In this document: positions 37,957 through 48,956 of the stretch, one piece after another
Layout of the letters: every line of letters begins with the position of its first letter
Numbering within the stretch: the stretch's first letter is position 1
Translations under genes and position numbers: made by a program
The notes under the pieces: model-generated
Told to the model about the DNA's origin: nothing
The model's database searches: none
Seen by the model: the letters and a program-made list of their open reading frames with translations, nothing else
DNA from: Streptomyces sp. MUM 203J
GTDB taxonomy: Bacteria; Actinomycetota; Actinomycetes; Streptomycetales; Streptomycetaceae
Direction of reading: 5' to 3'
Assembly: GCF_022414595.1 (NCBI RefSeq)
Contig: NZ_JADWYO010000010.1
Coordinates: forward strand, 56,812-120,811
DNA length: 64,000 bases

Positions 37957-38735
37957 GCGCGCCCCAGCTCGTCGTGCACCGCGACAAGGAGCTGATGGCG
38001 CAGGCCGCCGCGGCCCGGCTCATCACCCGGATCGTGGACGCGCAGGCCGCCCGGGGCTCGGCTTCGGTGGTTCTCACCGGCGGCCGCAACGGCAACGGCC
38101 TGCTGGCCGCGCTGGCCTCGGCGCCCGCCCGGGACGCGGTCGACTGGTCGCGGCTCGACCTGTGGTGGGGCGACGAGCGGTTCCTGCCCGCGGGGCACTC
38201 GGACCGCAACGACACGCAGGCAAGGGCCGCGCTGCTGGACAGCGTGCCGCTGGACCCGGCACGGGTGCACCCGATGCCGGTGTCGGACGGCGTGTACGGC
38301 ACGGACGCGGACGCGGCAGCCGCCGCCTACGCCGCCGAGCTGGCCGCGGCGGCGCGGCCGGAGAACCACGCGGCGGTGCCCGCGTTCGACGTGCTGCTGC
38401 TGGGTGTCGGTCCGGACACCCATGTGGCGTCGCTGTTCCCCGAGCACCCGGCGGTGCGGGAGACCGAGCGCATGGTGGTGGGGGTGCACGGCGCGCCGAA
38501 GCCGCCGCCGACCCGGATCTCGCTGACCCTTCCGGCGATCCGGTCGGCCCGTGAGGTGTGGCTGCTGGCGGCCGGTGAGGACAAGGCGACGGCCGCGGCC
38601 ATCGCCCTCTCGGGCGCCGGGGAGCTTCAGGCCCCCGCGGCGGCGGCCCGCGGCCGGTCCCGCACGCTGTGGCTGCTGGACTCGGCGGCTGCGTCGCAGC
38701 TGCCACGCTCGCTGTACCCGGCGTCCCAGGCCTGA
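37953..38735 (+). CDS. pgl: 6-phosphogluconolactonase
   Basis: The 260-residue SOL/DevB-type lactonase hydrolyses 6-phosphogluconolactone in the oxidative pentose-phosphate path. Blocks are SVVLTGGRNGNGLLAAL, LDLWWGDERFLPAGHSDRND and the FDVLLLGVGPDTHVASLFPE segment. The start is GTG 37953, overlapping the opcA stop. The gene ends at 38735, just before a strong terminator hairpin. Confidence 0.94.
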   Translation: MSAPQLVVHRDKELMAQAAAARLITRIVDAQAARGSASVVLTGGRNGNGLLAALASAPARDAVDWSRLDLWWGDERFLPAGHSDRNDTQARAALLDSVPLDPARVHPMPVSDGVYGTDADAAAAAYAAELAAAARPENHAAVPAFDVLLLGVGPDTHVASLFPEHPAVRETERMVVGVHGAPKPPPTRISLTLPAIRSAREVWLLAAGEDKATAAAIALSGAGELQAPAAAARGRSRTLWLLDSAAASQLPRSLYPASQA

Positions 38736-38742
38736 CGGCACG

Positions 38743-39600
38743 TCATCGGAGCCCGGTCCGTTCACCTTCACGGACCGGGCTTCCGCGTACTCGGAGGACG
38801 ACCTGGTCCGGGCCCTCGTGCAGGGCTGGGAGGGCGGCACGGCAGGCACCGAAGGAGTCCCCGTACTCGCGGGTGGTGCTTCCTGCGCGCCCGGCTCGCG
38901 TGTTGACGGAGAACATCGCGGCGGGCAGGTCCGTGGTGAACTCCATCCGGCCGCCCTTGGCCGGCATGGTGCGGTTGCAGGCGTTGTCCGGGTTCACACC
39001 CGCCGGGTCGGGCAGCTCGTCGCAGTCCCGCCGGGCGATGCCCACCTTGGTGAACTCGGCCCTCAGCCGGTCCTTGAACCGCCCGTCGAGCCCGCCGACG
39101 ACCACGGCCTCCGGGCCGGTCCCCGCCTGCTCGGCGGTACAGCCGTGCAGGCTGAGTGCGTTGAGGCTGGAGCGGACCGTCGAGAGGCATGCATGGTCGT
39201 CGTTGTGCTTGGCGGTGACGTGCAGCTCGCGGTTGTTCGAGCCGCACAAACCCTTGGACATCCAGTAGTCGTGCACGCCGCGGCCGTCGCCGGCTGTGCC
39301 GAGGCACAGCCCGGAGGTGCCCGTCTCGATGCCGCCGCCGCGCATGGCCAGGACGGTGGTGCGGTTGCACGGGTACGTCCCGGTGTGGCTGTTGGTCGAA
39401 GAGCTCGTGCCGTCTGTGTCGGCGGGCGTGCTCGGTGTGCTCCTTGCCCGCCGGCTTCGTGCAGAGGTCGGTGTTGGACGTGCAGATGTCGGACGCGGCG
39501 GTGGCGGGTGCGCCGGGGCCACGGTGAGGAGGCCGCCGGGGAGGGGGCCGCTGACGGCGGCTCCGGCGAGGGCGGTGAGGACGGTACGTCGGTCGGTCAT
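38743..39600 (-). pseudogene. Decayed poly-gamma-glutamate hydrolase-like gene
   Basis: The frame is open for 285 codons but looks damaged. The N-terminus has a Tat-like start (MTDRRTVLTALAGAAVSGPL). The authentic middle then lies in another frame (SDICTSNTDLCTKPAGKEHT and HARRHRRHELFD, about 39520-39400) before the correct frame returns at NSHTGTYPCNRTTVLA, so two compensating shifts are present. The expected zinc-binding AIHGGGIE reads AMRGGGIE, losing the histidine; LSLHGC is kept. The final residues run through the pgl terminator hairpin, so the native stop is also probably lost. It resembles secreted poly-gamma-glutamate hydrolases. Confidence 0.65.
38750..38781. terminator. Hairpin terminator after pgl
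   Basis: A perfect 12-bp stem, AGCCCGGTCCGT (38750-38761) with ACGGACCGGGCT (38770-38781), has an 8-base loop. It ends the tkt-tal-zwf-opcA-pgl transcript and overlaps the last codons of the decayed gene on the other strand. Confidence 0.85.
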
Positions 39601-39616
39601 CGTCGTTCCGACATGA

Positions 39617-41152
39617 TCACCGTGGAGTGTCTGCGCCCCGCCCCAGGTCTTCGAGGAACGGCTCCAGGAGCCCCGGTACCGCCTCAGCCGCGAACCGCAG
39701 AGCCGCGTGCTGGTCGGCGTCCCGGATGTCGTAGGCCCCGTCGCCCGCCGCCGTGGTCGCGGTGAGCGTCAGCAGTCCGGCGCGGCGCTGGGCGTACGAC
39801 TGCTTCAGCGTCCAGCCGACGACCCCGCCGCGCTGGAGGGCGACCGTGGACCGGCGCACCGTCCCGGAACGGGCCAGCAGATGGCCGCCGCCGAGACCGT
39901 GACCGAGGCTCCGGTACGCGTCCAGGGCGAGCGCCACCGCGGCCGGCGGCAGCAGGAGCGCGGCGCCCACGGCCCCGTACCAGAGGGCTCGTGCGTCCAG
40001 GGCGGCCGCAAGTACCAGCAGCGCGAGGACGGGGGCCGAAGCGGCCGCCAGGGCCCAGCGCAGCCGCCTGGCCCTGGCGGCCCGGGGATGCGGGGTGAGC
40101 GGGGCGCTCAGGAAGCTGCCGGAACGGTCCCGCAGAACCGCGGCGGCGACGGACTGCGCGACCGCGCGGGGGGCAGCGGGCAGCAGCGTCTTGTGGGTGT
40201 CCTGCCGGTCGTCCGACTCCTGGACGAGGCCGGTGGCGACGGCGTCGACCCGGGCGGCCCGGAGCAGCCGTACGCCGAGCGGTTCGACGAGTTCGACACC
40301 GCGCAGCCGCCGCTCCTCGATGGACACGGAGCGCGCGGTGAACAGTCCGCGCCGCACCCGCAGCGTGCCGCCCGGCTCACGTTCCAGCCGGTAGTTCCAC
40401 CACTTCTCGACCCAGAGGGCGACTGCGCCGACCGCACCGGCGAGCAGCACGGCGACGGCCAGACTGACGACGACCCAGAGGAGCGGCGTCTGCCCGTACA
40501 GGTCGCCTATCCGGTGGACGACCTCGTCCTGGACGCCGAACCAGTCGCTCACCTGCCGTACACCGCCGACGGCCACCCCGCCGAGGACCAGCGCGAGGAA
40601 CGACACAGGCGCATACCGCACCCAGGCGGGGTCCAGGACGGCCAGCTCGCCGTCCGGCACCGGCTCAGTGTCGGCCTCGGGCTGCCGGCCGAGCAGCTCC
40701 CGGCGCAGCCGCTCGCCCTCGGCGCGGGTCACGGGGTCTAGTTCCAGGGTGGACTCCCCGCCGCCGGTCTGCTCTCCGGTGCCGATGCGCACCTTGACCA
40801 GTCCGAGGACCCGCAGCAGCAGATGGGCTGTCAGGTCGACGCTGCGGATGCGTTCCCTGGGCAGGGAGCGCCGTTTGACCAGCAGCAGCCCGGAGCGCAG
40901 CTCGGCCCGCTCGGGCCCGAGCCGGTAGCGGGTGCGCCGCCACTTGACGTATCCGGCGGCGGCCCCGCCGAGAAGAGGGAGCACGAACCAGAGCGGCAGG
41001 AAGGGCACGGCCTCTGGCTTCCTGACCACCAGGATGAGGGCCAGGGGCAGGAACGAGCCGATGGTCAGGCCCGCACCGAGCAGCGCGGTGATCAGAACGA
41101 CCCGCCCGTCAAGCCGCCGCCACCCGTCGGCGCTCGCCGCCGGGGTGCTCAT
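39617..41152 (-). CDS. PH-domain-containing membrane protein (YdbT-like, tandem bPH2)
   Basis: The 511-residue protein has paired hydrophobic helices near residues 15-65 followed by a bacterial PH-type domain (RTRYRLGPERAELRSGLLLV). A second helix pair and PH domain follow (WNYRLEREPGGTLRVRRGLF, TARSVSIEERRLRGVELVEP), and then a third such segment. This is the YdbT type found with a shorter YdbS-type partner. Start ATG 41150-41152 (MSTPAASADGWRRLDG) overlaps the partner stop in ATGA. Function is unknown; it is an envelope protein. Confidence 0.82.
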   Translation of the reverse strand: MSTPAASADGWRRLDGRVVLITALLGAGLTIGSFLPLALILVVRKPEAVPFLPLWFVLPLLGGAAAGYVKWRRTRYRLGPERAELRSGLLLVKRRSLPRERIRSVDLTAHLLLRVLGLVKVRIGTGEQTGGGESTLELDPVTRAEGERLRRELLGRQPEADTEPVPDGELAVLDPAWVRYAPVSFLALVLGGVAVGGVRQVSDWFGVQDEVVHRIGDLYGQTPLLWVVVSLAVAVLLAGAVGAVALWVEKWWNYRLEREPGGTLRVRRGLFTARSVSIEERRLRGVELVEPLGVRLLRAARVDAVATGLVQESDDRQDTHKTLLPAAPRAVAQSVAAAVLRDRSGSFLSAPLTPHPRAARARRLRWALAAASAPVLALLVLAAALDARALWYGAVGAALLLPPAAVALALDAYRSLGHGLGGGHLLARSGTVRRSTVALQRGGVVGWTLKQSYAQRRAGLLTLTATTAAGDGAYDIRDADQHAALRFAAEAVPGLLEPFLEDLGRGADTPR

Positions 41153-41667
41153 GTCGCGTCCCCGGGGGTGGCCTGGGTGATGCGGGTGAGGCGCTGCGCC
41201 AGGTCGGCGGCCAGTTCGTGGTCGAGCCCGGCGATGGTGAGGGCGCCCTTGGCGGACGCGGTGGTCACTGTGACCGTGGCGAGCCGGAACGCCTGTTCCA
41301 GAGGCCCGCGGACGGTGTCCACGGTCTGGATGCGCGACATCGGAGCGATCCGCCACTCCTGCCAGAAGTAACCGGTCCGGACGTACACGGCGTCGTCCGT
41401 GACCTCCCAGCGGTGAATCCGGAACCACCAGCGGGGGAGAAGCACGCTGCAGACGAGCCCGGCGACGGCCACCGCTCCCGCGGCAGCCGTCAGCCAGGGC
41501 CGGGCCGGTTCGAAGAGCCAGCCCGGCACGGCGAGAGCGGCCCCCAGGACGGCCGTGGTCAGCAGCCACTGGGTGCGCCACCAGGTGACCGCACGTTCGT
41601 CGAGGCTGTTGCCCGGCGGGCGCAGCCGCACCTGTCGCGTCTCCTGCACCGTGTTCTCCCCCGTCAT
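41149..41667 (-). CDS. PH-domain-containing membrane protein (YdbS-like)
   Basis: The 172-residue protein has two membrane helices (about residues 35-80) and one bPH2 domain (IHRWEVTDDAVYVRTGYFWQ, EWRIAPMSRIQTVDTVRGPL). It is encoded immediately upstream of, and overlapping, the tandem-PH protein, with which it probably forms a complex. Start ATG 41665-41667. The pgi gene ends 42 bases upstream, so all three may share a transcript. Confidence 0.84.
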   Translation of the reverse strand: MTGENTVQETRQVRLRPPGNSLDERAVTWWRTQWLLTTAVLGAALAVPGWLFEPARPWLTAAAGAVAVAGLVCSVLLPRWWFRIHRWEVTDDAVYVRTGYFWQEWRIAPMSRIQTVDTVRGPLEQAFRLATVTVTTASAKGALTIAGLDHELAADLAQRLTRITQATPGDAT

Positions 41668-41709
41668 CGTGCGTGCTCCTCCGGGTTCCCCCGCTCCCCC
41701 GTCATGGCG

Positions 41710-43362
41710 TCACCGCGCCCGCAGCGCCCGGTAGGCGGCGGCCAGCGCCGCGGTGGAGCTGTCGAGACCCTCGCCGCCCACGCCCTGGGTGAGCACGGGT
41801 TCGATCCGCTTGGCGAGGACCTTGCCCAGCTCGACGCCCCACTGGTCGAAGGAGTCGATGTTCCAGACGGCGCCCTGGACGAAGACCTTGTGCTCGTACA
41901 GGGCGATGAGCTGGCCGAGCACGGACGGGGTGAGCGCGTCCGCGAGGACCGTGGTCGTCGGGTGGTTGCCGCGGAACGTCTTGTGCGGCACCAGCTCCTC
42001 CGCGACGCCTTCGGCCCGGACCTCGGCTGCGGTCTTGCCGAAGGCGAGGGCCTGGGTCTGGGCGAAGAAGTTCGCCATCAGCAGGTCGTGCTGGGCGACG
42101 AGTCCCGGGGACAGGTCGTCGACCGGCCGGGCGAAGCCGATGAAGTCGGCCGGGATGACCTTGGTGCCCTGGTGGATGAGCTGGAAGTAGGCGTGCTGCC
42201 CGTTGGTGCCGGGGGTTCCCCACACGACGGGGCCGGTCTGCCACTCCACGGGGTCGCCTTCGCGGTCCACCGACTTGCCGTTGGACTCCATGTCGAGCTG
42301 CTGGAGGTACGCCGTGAACTTGGACAGGTAGTGCGAGTACGGCAGCACCGCGTGGGACTGGGCGTCGAAGAACGCGCCGTACCAGACGCCGAGCAGGCCG
42401 AGCAGCAGCGGGGCGTTCTCCTCCGGCGGGGCGGTGCGGAAGTGCTCGTCCATCAGCCGGAAGCCGTCGAGCATCTCGCGGAAGCGGTCCGGACCGATGG
42501 CGATCATCAGGGAGAGGCCGATCGCGGAGTCGTACGAGTAGCGGCCGCCGACCCAGTCCCAGAACTCGAACATGTTGGCCGTGTCGATGCCGAAGTCCTC
42601 GACCTTCTCGGCGTTCGTCGACAGGGCCACGAAGTGCTTGGCGACGGCCTCCTGGCCGGCCTTCAGCCCGGTGAGCAGCCAGTCACGCGCGGAGGTGGCG
42701 TTGGTGATGGTCTCGATGGTGGTGAACGTCTTGGACGCGATGACGAAGAGGGTCTCCTGCGCGTCCAGGTCGCGGATCGCCTCGTGCAGGTCGGCGCCGT
42801 CGACGTTCGACACGAAACGGACCGTCAGGTCACGGCGGGTGTAGGAGCGGAGGGCCTCGTAGGCCATCGCCGGGCCGAGGTCGGAGCCTCCGATGCCGAT
42901 GTTGACGACGTTCCTGATGGGCTTTCCGGTGTGCCCGGTCCACTCACCGGACCGTACCCGCTCGGAGAAGGCGGCCATCTTGTCGAGGACGGCGTGCACA
43001 CCCGGCACCACGTTCTCGCCGTCCACCTCGACGACGGCGTCGCGCGGGGCGCGCAGCGCGGTGTGGAGGACGGCCCGGTCCTCGGTGGTGTTGATCTTCT
43101 CGCCGCGGAACATGGCGTCCCGCAGCTCCGCGACACCGGTGGCGGCGGCCAGGTCGCGCAGCAGTGCGAGGGTCTCGCCGGTGACGAGGTGCTTGGAGTA
43201 GTCCAGGTGGAGGTCACCGACGCGCAGGGTGCAGGTGGTGCCCCGCTGCGGGTCGGCGGCGAACAGTTCGCGCAGATGCGTTCCGCCGAGCTGCTCGCGG
43301 TGCTTGCCGAGAGCGGTCCACTCGGGCGTCTGGTGGAGCCTCGTACGGCCTTGTGCGTTCAC
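41710..43362 (-). CDS. pgi: Glucose-6-phosphate isomerase
   Basis: The 550-residue enzyme interconverts glucose-6-phosphate and fructose-6-phosphate. The family signatures are [18 protein letters not shown], the [20 protein letters not shown] block, and the C-terminal [20 protein letters not shown]. Length is normal for the long form. It is transcribed leftward, opposite to the pentose-phosphate genes whose substrate it shares. Confidence 0.95.
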   Translation of the reverse strand: MNAQGRTRLHQTPEWTALGKHREQLGGTHLRELFAADPQRGTTCTLRVGDLHLDYSKHLVTGETLALLRDLAAATGVAELRDAMFRGEKINTTEDRAVLHTALRAPRDAVVEVDGENVVPGVHAVLDKMAAFSERVRSGEWTGHTGKPIRNVVNIGIGGSDLGPAMAYEALRSYTRRDLTVRFVSNVDGADLHEAIRDLDAQETLFVIASKTFTTIETITNATSARDWLLTGLKAGQEAVAKHFVALSTNAEKVEDFGIDTANMFEFWDWVGGRYSYDSAIGLSLMIAIGPDRFREMLDGFRLMDEHFRTAPPEENAPLLLGLLGVWYGAFFDAQSHAVLPYSHYLSKFTAYLQQLDMESNGKSVDREGDPVEWQTGPVVWGTPGTNGQHAYFQLIHQGTKVIPADFIGFARPVDDLSPGLVAQHDLLMANFFAQTQALAFGKTAAEVRAEGVAEELVPHKTFRGNHPTTTVLADALTPSVLGQLIALYEHKVFVQGAVWNIDSFDQWGVELGKVLAKRIEPVLTQGVGGEGLDSSTAALAAAYRALRAR

Positions 43363-43524
43363 TGATACATCAGCCCACTTCTTCTCGAACCTGCCTGCTT
43401 GCCCCGCTGCCCCTCAAACCTAATTGATCGGAGGGTGCACACCGGACTTGTCCACAGGCGGCTGGCGCGGAGTTGTCCACAGGCCCGAGAAGGTGCGTGC
43501 GTGAAGGGGAGCGGACACGAAGAA

Positions 43525-43559
43525 GCCCCGCCTGCGAAAGGGGTTTTCGCGGGCAGGGC
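43525..43559 (-). terminator. Hairpin after the RbpA-type gene
   Basis: GCCCCGCCTGCGAAA (43525-43539) pairs with TTTCGCGGGCAGGGC (43545-43559), with one wobble and one mismatch and a 5-base loop. It begins about 25 bases after the stop at 43586 and is followed in the leftward transcript by a short T-containing run (CTTCTTCG). Confidence 0.7.
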
Positions 43560-43585
43560 CCATGTCGCGCCGGTCGGCGCCGCGC

Positions 43586-43921
43586 TCAGATCTCGCCGCG
43601 CAGCTTGGCGAGCGCCTCGGCCAGGATGGCCTCGCCGTCCGCGTCGCTGCGCCGTTCCCTCACGTACGCGAGGTGCGTCTTGTAAGGCTCGGTGCGCGGC
43701 GGGTCCGGCGGGTTGTCTCGGTCCTGGCCGGCCGGGAAACCGCAGCGCGGGCAGTCCCAGGTGTCCGGGACCTGCGCGTCGCTGGCGAAGCTCGGCTGTG
43801 TCTCGTGCCCGTTGGAGCACCAGAAGGAAACGCGGAGCCGGGGTGCGGACTCACCGCGCTCGGCCTCCCCCATCGGCCCCGCTCCCACCCGGCTGCCCCG
43901 GATAGCGTTGCCACTTGCCAC
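43586..43921 (-). CDS. RNA polymerase-binding protein of the RbpA family
   Basis: The 111-residue protein has the RbpA layout: a basic N-terminal arm (NAIRGSRVGAGP), a zinc-ribbon-like core with C35, H39, C57 and C60 (FWCSNGHE ... WDCPRCG), and a helical C-terminal part (THLAYVRERRSDADGEAILA) that in RbpA contacts the principal sigma factor. I chose GTG 43919-43921 because GGGAG lies 8 bases upstream. Its sequence differs from the canonical streptomycete RbpA I remember (ALRGTRLVVTSYETDRG type), so it may be a paralogue; hence no symbol. Confidence 0.8.
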   Translation of the reverse strand: MASGNAIRGSRVGAGPMGEAERGESAPRLRVSFWCSNGHETQPSFASDAQVPDTWDCPRCGFPAGQDRDNPPDPPRTEPYKTHLAYVRERRSDADGEAILAEALAKLRGEI

Positions 43922-44058
43922 GGTCGTCACTCCCTGCGTGATGGTGCTCGCGGATGCCCCAGTCTACGTAAGGCCCAACGCGCGTCCAGTGAGCGGAGTT
44001 ACCCCTTCGGCCGGGGCCCTCCCCGACGAAGCCCCTGCCTGACGAAGGCCCTGCCTGG

Positions 44059-44295
44059 TCAGGATCCCATCTTGATGAGGAGGCCGACGACGACGATGCA
44101 GGCGACCCAGAGCAGGCCGACCACGACGGTGATGCGGTCGAGGTTGCGCTCGGCGACCGAGGAGCCGCCGACGGAGGACTGCATGCCGCCACCGAACATG
44201 TCGGAGAGACCGCCGCCCTTCCCCTTGTGCATCAGCACCAGCAGCATCAGCAGCAGGCTGAGCACGATCAGGGCGATCGAGAACCCCATAATCAC
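44059..44295 (-). CDS. secG: Preprotein translocase subunit SecG
   Basis: The 78-residue protein has two transmembrane helices (GFSIALIVLSLLLMLLVLMH and ITVVVGLLWVACIVVVGLLI) around the diagnostic HKGKGGGLSDMFGGGMQSSV loop. SecG stimulates SecYEG-mediated export. Start GTG 44293-44295 or ATG 44287-44289; both give the same core. It lies between tpiA and the RbpA-type gene, a position I recall as conserved in actinomycetes. Confidence 0.93.
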   Translation of the reverse strand: MIMGFSIALIVLSLLLMLLVLMHKGKGGGLSDMFGGGMQSSVGGSSVAERNLDRITVVVGLLWVACIVVVGLLIKMGS

Positions 44296-44341
44296 GACTG
44301 GACCCTACTTCCTGGCAATTCTCATCGGACTGGTTGGACGA

Positions 44342-44373
44342 CGGGGGCCCGGGACGCACTGCCCGGACCCCCG
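44342..44373 (-). terminator. Imperfect hairpin between tpiA and secG
   Basis: CGGGGGCCCGGG (44342-44353) can pair with CCCGGACCCCCG (44362-44373) with one mismatch. It lies in the 134-base gap after tpiA. It may attenuate transcription into secG. Confidence 0.4.
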
Positions 44374-44429
44374 CAAGGGTACGACGGATCCGCCCTACCG
44401 CATACTCACCGGTCAACCGACCCCTCGGG

Positions 44430-45206
44430 TCACTGGTCGCGGAAGCGGACGATCTTGACGAACTCCTCGACGTCCAGCGAGGCACCGCCGACCAGGGCGC
44501 CGTCCACGTCGGGCTGAGCCATGATCGCGGCGATGTTGCCGCCCTTGACCGAGCCGCCGTACTGGATGCGGACGCCGTCGGCCAGCTCCTGCGAGTACAG
44601 CTCCGCGAGGCGCCCGCGGATCGCGCCGCACACCTCCTGGGCGTCCTCGGGGGTGGCGACCTCGCCGGTGCCGATGGCCCACACCGGCTCGTACGCGATC
44701 ACGATGGACGCGGCCTGCTCGGCGGGGATGCTCTTCAGCGCGCCGTCGAGCTGGGCGAGGGTGTATGCGACCTGGTCGCCTGCCCTGCGGACGTCGAGGC
44801 CTTCGCCGACGCAGAGGATCGGGGTCAGGCCGTGCTGGTAGGCGGCCTTCACCTTCTCGTTGCAGGTGGTGTCGGTCTCGCCGTGGTACTGGCGGCGCTC
44901 GGAGTGGCCCACGGCGACATAGGCACAGGCCAGCTTGGCGAGCATGGCGCCGGAGATCTCACCGGTGTAGGCGCCGGAGTCGTGCACCGACAGGTCCTGG
45001 GCGCCGTACTTGATCTTCAGCTTGTCGCCGTCGACGAGGGTCTGGACGGACCGCAGGTCGGTGAACGGCACCAGAACGGCGACCTCGGTGCCGTCGTAGT
45101 CCTTGTCGGTCAGGGCGAAGGCGAGCTTCTGGACGTGGGCGATGGCCTCCAGGTGGTTGAGGTTCATCTTCCAGTTGCCCGCCATCAGCGGGGTGCGTGC
45201 GCTCAC
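44430..45206 (-). CDS. tpiA: Triosephosphate isomerase
   Basis: The 258-residue TIM-barrel enzyme interconverts dihydroxyacetone phosphate and glyceraldehyde-3-phosphate. The substrate lysine is in [13 protein letters not shown] (about residue 13), the catalytic histidine in [13 protein letters not shown], and the catalytic glutamate in [11 protein letters not shown], with phosphate loop [11 protein letters not shown]. The GTG start (45204-45206) lies 5 bases after the pgk stop, so pgk and tpiA are co-transcribed. Confidence 0.96.
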   Translation of the reverse strand: MSARTPLMAGNWKMNLNHLEAIAHVQKLAFALTDKDYDGTEVAVLVPFTDLRSVQTLVDGDKLKIKYGAQDLSVHDSGAYTGEISGAMLAKLACAYVAVGHSERRQYHGETDTTCNEKVKAAYQHGLTPILCVGEGLDVRRAGDQVAYTLAQLDGALKSIPAEQAASIVIAYEPVWAIGTGEVATPEDAQEVCGAIRGRLAELYSQELADGVRIQYGGSVKGGNIAAIMAQPDVDGALVGGASLDVEEFVKIVRFRDQ

Positions 45207-45211
45207 GGTGT

Positions 45212-46423
45212 TCAGTCCTCCAGTGCGGCGAGGCCGGGAAGCGTCTTGCCTTCGAGGTATTCGAGGCTGGCTCCACCGCCCGTCGAGATGTGGCCGAATG
45301 CGTTCTCGTCGAAGCCCAGGGTGCGGACGGCGGCGGCGGAGTCCCCGCCGCCGACGACGCTGAATGCCGGGGAGTCGAGGAGCGCCTGGGCGACGGCCTT
45401 GGTGCCCTCGGCGTAGTCGGGGTGTTCGAAGACACCCATGGGGCCGTTCCAGAAGACGGTGCCGGCGTCCGCGAGCTTCGCGGCGTACAGCTCCCGGGTC
45501 CGCGGGCCGATGTCCAGGCCCTCCTGGTCGGCGGGGATGGCGTCCGCGCCGACGGTGCCGGGGCTGGTGGGCGCCTTGGTCTTCAGGTCGGGGAACTCGG
45601 ACGAGATGAGGACGTCGACGGGGAGGACGAACTCCACGCCGCGCTTCTCGGCCCGGGCGAGGTACTCCAGGCAGACCGGGACCTGGTCCTCCTGGAGCAG
45701 CGAGATGCCGACCTCGTGGCCCTTGGCCTTGAGGAAGGTGTACGCCATGCCACCGCCGATCAGGATGCGGTCGGCCTTCTCCAGCAGGTTGTCGATGACG
45801 CCCAGCTTGTCGGAGACCTTGGCGCCGCCGAGGACGACCGCATACGGCCGCTTGACGTCCTCGGTGAGCTTCTTCAGGACGCCGACCTCGCCGGCGATGA
45901 GGTACCCGGCGTAGGAGGGCATGAGGCGCGGCAGCTCGTACACGGAGGCGTGCTGGCGGTGGACGGCGCCGAAGCCGTCACCGACGTACACGTCTGCGAG
46001 CGCTTCGAGGCGGGCGGCCAGTTCGGCGCGGGCGGCCGGGTCCTTGGAGGTCTCGCCGGGGTGGAAGCGCAGGTTCTCGATGACCGCGACCTCGCCGGGC
46101 TCCAGGCTGTTCACGGCGTCGTGGGCCTCGCTGCCGATGGTGTCGGCGGCGAAGGCCACGGACCGGCCCAGCAGCTCCGCGAGCCGCGCGGCGGCGGGGC
46201 GCAGCGAGAACTTCGGGTCGGGCTCGCCCTTGGGGCGGCCGAGGTGCGAGGCCACGACGACCTTGGCACCGGCCGCGATCAGGGCCTTGAGGGTGGGCAG
46301 AACGGCGCGGATGCGGCCGTCGTCGGTGATGGTGGTGCCGTCCAGCGGGACGTTGAGGTCGGCGCGGACGAAGACCCGCTTGCCCTGGACACCCTGGGCG
46401 AGAAGTTCGTCGATCGTCTTCAT
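45212..46423 (-). CDS. pgk: Phosphoglycerate kinase
   Basis: The 403-residue enzyme makes ATP from 1,3-bisphosphoglycerate. Motifs are [13 protein letters not shown] near the N-terminus, [40 protein letters not shown], and the C-terminal [16 protein letters not shown] nucleotide loop. Start ATG 46421-46423. Gap lies 141 bases upstream across a large hairpin. Confidence 0.96.
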   Translation of the reverse strand: MKTIDELLAQGVQGKRVFVRADLNVPLDGTTITDDGRIRAVLPTLKALIAAGAKVVVASHLGRPKGEPDPKFSLRPAAARLAELLGRSVAFAADTIGSEAHDAVNSLEPGEVAVIENLRFHPGETSKDPAARAELAARLEALADVYVGDGFGAVHRQHASVYELPRLMPSYAGYLIAGEVGVLKKLTEDVKRPYAVVLGGAKVSDKLGVIDNLLEKADRILIGGGMAYTFLKAKGHEVGISLLQEDQVPVCLEYLARAEKRGVEFVLPVDVLISSEFPDLKTKAPTSPGTVGADAIPADQEGLDIGPRTRELYAAKLADAGTVFWNGPMGVFEHPDYAEGTKAVAQALLDSPAFSVVGGGDSAAAVRTLGFDENAFGHISTGGGASLEYLEGKTLPGLAALED

Positions 46424-46450
46424 CGGTTTCGTGCTCCTTGGGAGGGACGG

Positions 46451-46512
46451 GGGCTCGGGGTTCGGCGCAAGCGACAGGGCCCGCGCAGCGCGGCCTTGCG
46501 CTGCCCGAGCCC
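46451..46512 (-). terminator. Large nested hairpin between gap and pgk
   Basis: GGGCTCGGG (46451-46459) pairs with CCCGAGCCC (46504-46512), and inside it GCGCAAG (46465-46471) pairs with CTTGCGC (46495-46501). It lies about 50 bases after the gap stop and ahead of pgk. It could end part of the gap transcripts or set the gap to pgk ratio. Confidence 0.65.
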
Positions 46513-46564
46513 TGTGCTCACATCGAGGTGCCTGCCCTGCTGCTGATCGTAGCGGTGCCGCCGA

Positions 46565-47966
<1,402 letters not shown>

Positions 47967-48956
47967 TCAGCCCACCAGGCCGTCGGCCATCTCCTCGGTG
48001 AGGTTGGACTCCGTGCCGGGGATGCCGAGGTCCGCCGCGCGCTTGTCGGCCATCGCCAGCAGCCGCCGGATCCGGCCCGCGACCGCGTCCTTCGTGAGCG
48101 GCGGGTCCGCGAGCGCGCCCAGTTCCTCCAGCGACGCCTGCTTGTGCTCCATGCGCAGCCGACCGGCCGCGGCGAGGTGCTCGGGCACGTCCTCCCCGAG
48201 GATCTCCAAGGCGCGCGCCACCCGGGCCCCGGCCGCGACGGCCGCACGGGCCGAGCGGCGCAGGTTGGCGTCGTCGAAGTTGGCCAGCCGGTTGGCGGTG
48301 GCGCGCACCTCGCGCCGCATCCGCCGCTCCTCCCAGGCCAGTACCGACTCGTGCGCGCCGAGCCGGGTCAGCAGCGCGCCGATCGCGTCACCGTCCCGGA
48401 CGACGACCCGGTCCACGCCGCGCACCTCGCGGGCCTTCGCGGCGATGGACAGCCGTCGTGCGGCGCCCACCAGGGCGAGCGCGGCCTCCGGGCCCGGACA
48501 GGTGACCTCCAGGGACGAGGAACGCCCCGGCTCGGTCAGCGAGCCGTGCGCCAGGAACGCCCCGCGCCAGGCCGCCTCCGCGTCACAGGTGGCACCGGAC
48601 ACCACCTGCGGCGGCAGCCCCCGGATGGGACGGCCCCGCCCGTCGACCAGCCCGGTCTGCCGGGCCAGCTGGTCGCCGCCCGCCACGACCCGCACCACGA
48701 ACCGGGAGCCCCGGCGCAGCCCGCCCGGGGCCATCACGATCAGCTCGGAGCCGTGTCCGAAGATCTCCGCGATGTCCCGCTTCAGGCGGCGCGCCGCCAT
48801 CGCCGTGTCCAGCTCGGCCTCGATCACGATCCGCCCGCTGACCAGGTGCAGGCCCCCGGCGAACCGCAGCATCGACGAGACCTCCGCCTTTCTGCAGCAC
48901 GTGCGGGTGACGGGAAGCCGGGAGACCTCGTCCTTCACCGCTGCCGTCATCGCCAT
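47967..48956 (-). CDS. whiA: Sporulation transcription factor WhiA
   Basis: The 329-residue regulator controls the switch from aerial growth to sporulation septation together with WhiB. The N-terminal part is the LAGLIDADG-like fold ([36 protein letters not shown]), and the C-terminal part is a helix-turn-helix ([34 protein letters not shown]). It begins [20 protein letters not shown]. It is the last gene of the uvrC-rapZ-yvcK-whiA operon and overlaps yvcK by 10 bases. Confidence 0.97.
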   Translation of the reverse strand: MAMTAAVKDEVSRLPVTRTCCRKAEVSSMLRFAGGLHLVSGRIVIEAELDTAMAARRLKRDIAEIFGHGSELIVMAPGGLRRGSRFVVRVVAGGDQLARQTGLVDGRGRPIRGLPPQVVSGATCDAEAAWRGAFLAHGSLTEPGRSSSLEVTCPGPEAALALVGAARRLSIAAKAREVRGVDRVVVRDGDAIGALLTRLGAHESVLAWEERRMRREVRATANRLANFDDANLRRSARAAVAAGARVARALEILGEDVPEHLAAAGRLRMEHKQASLEELGALADPPLTKDAVAGRIRRLLAMADKRAADLGIPGTESNLTEEMADGLVG

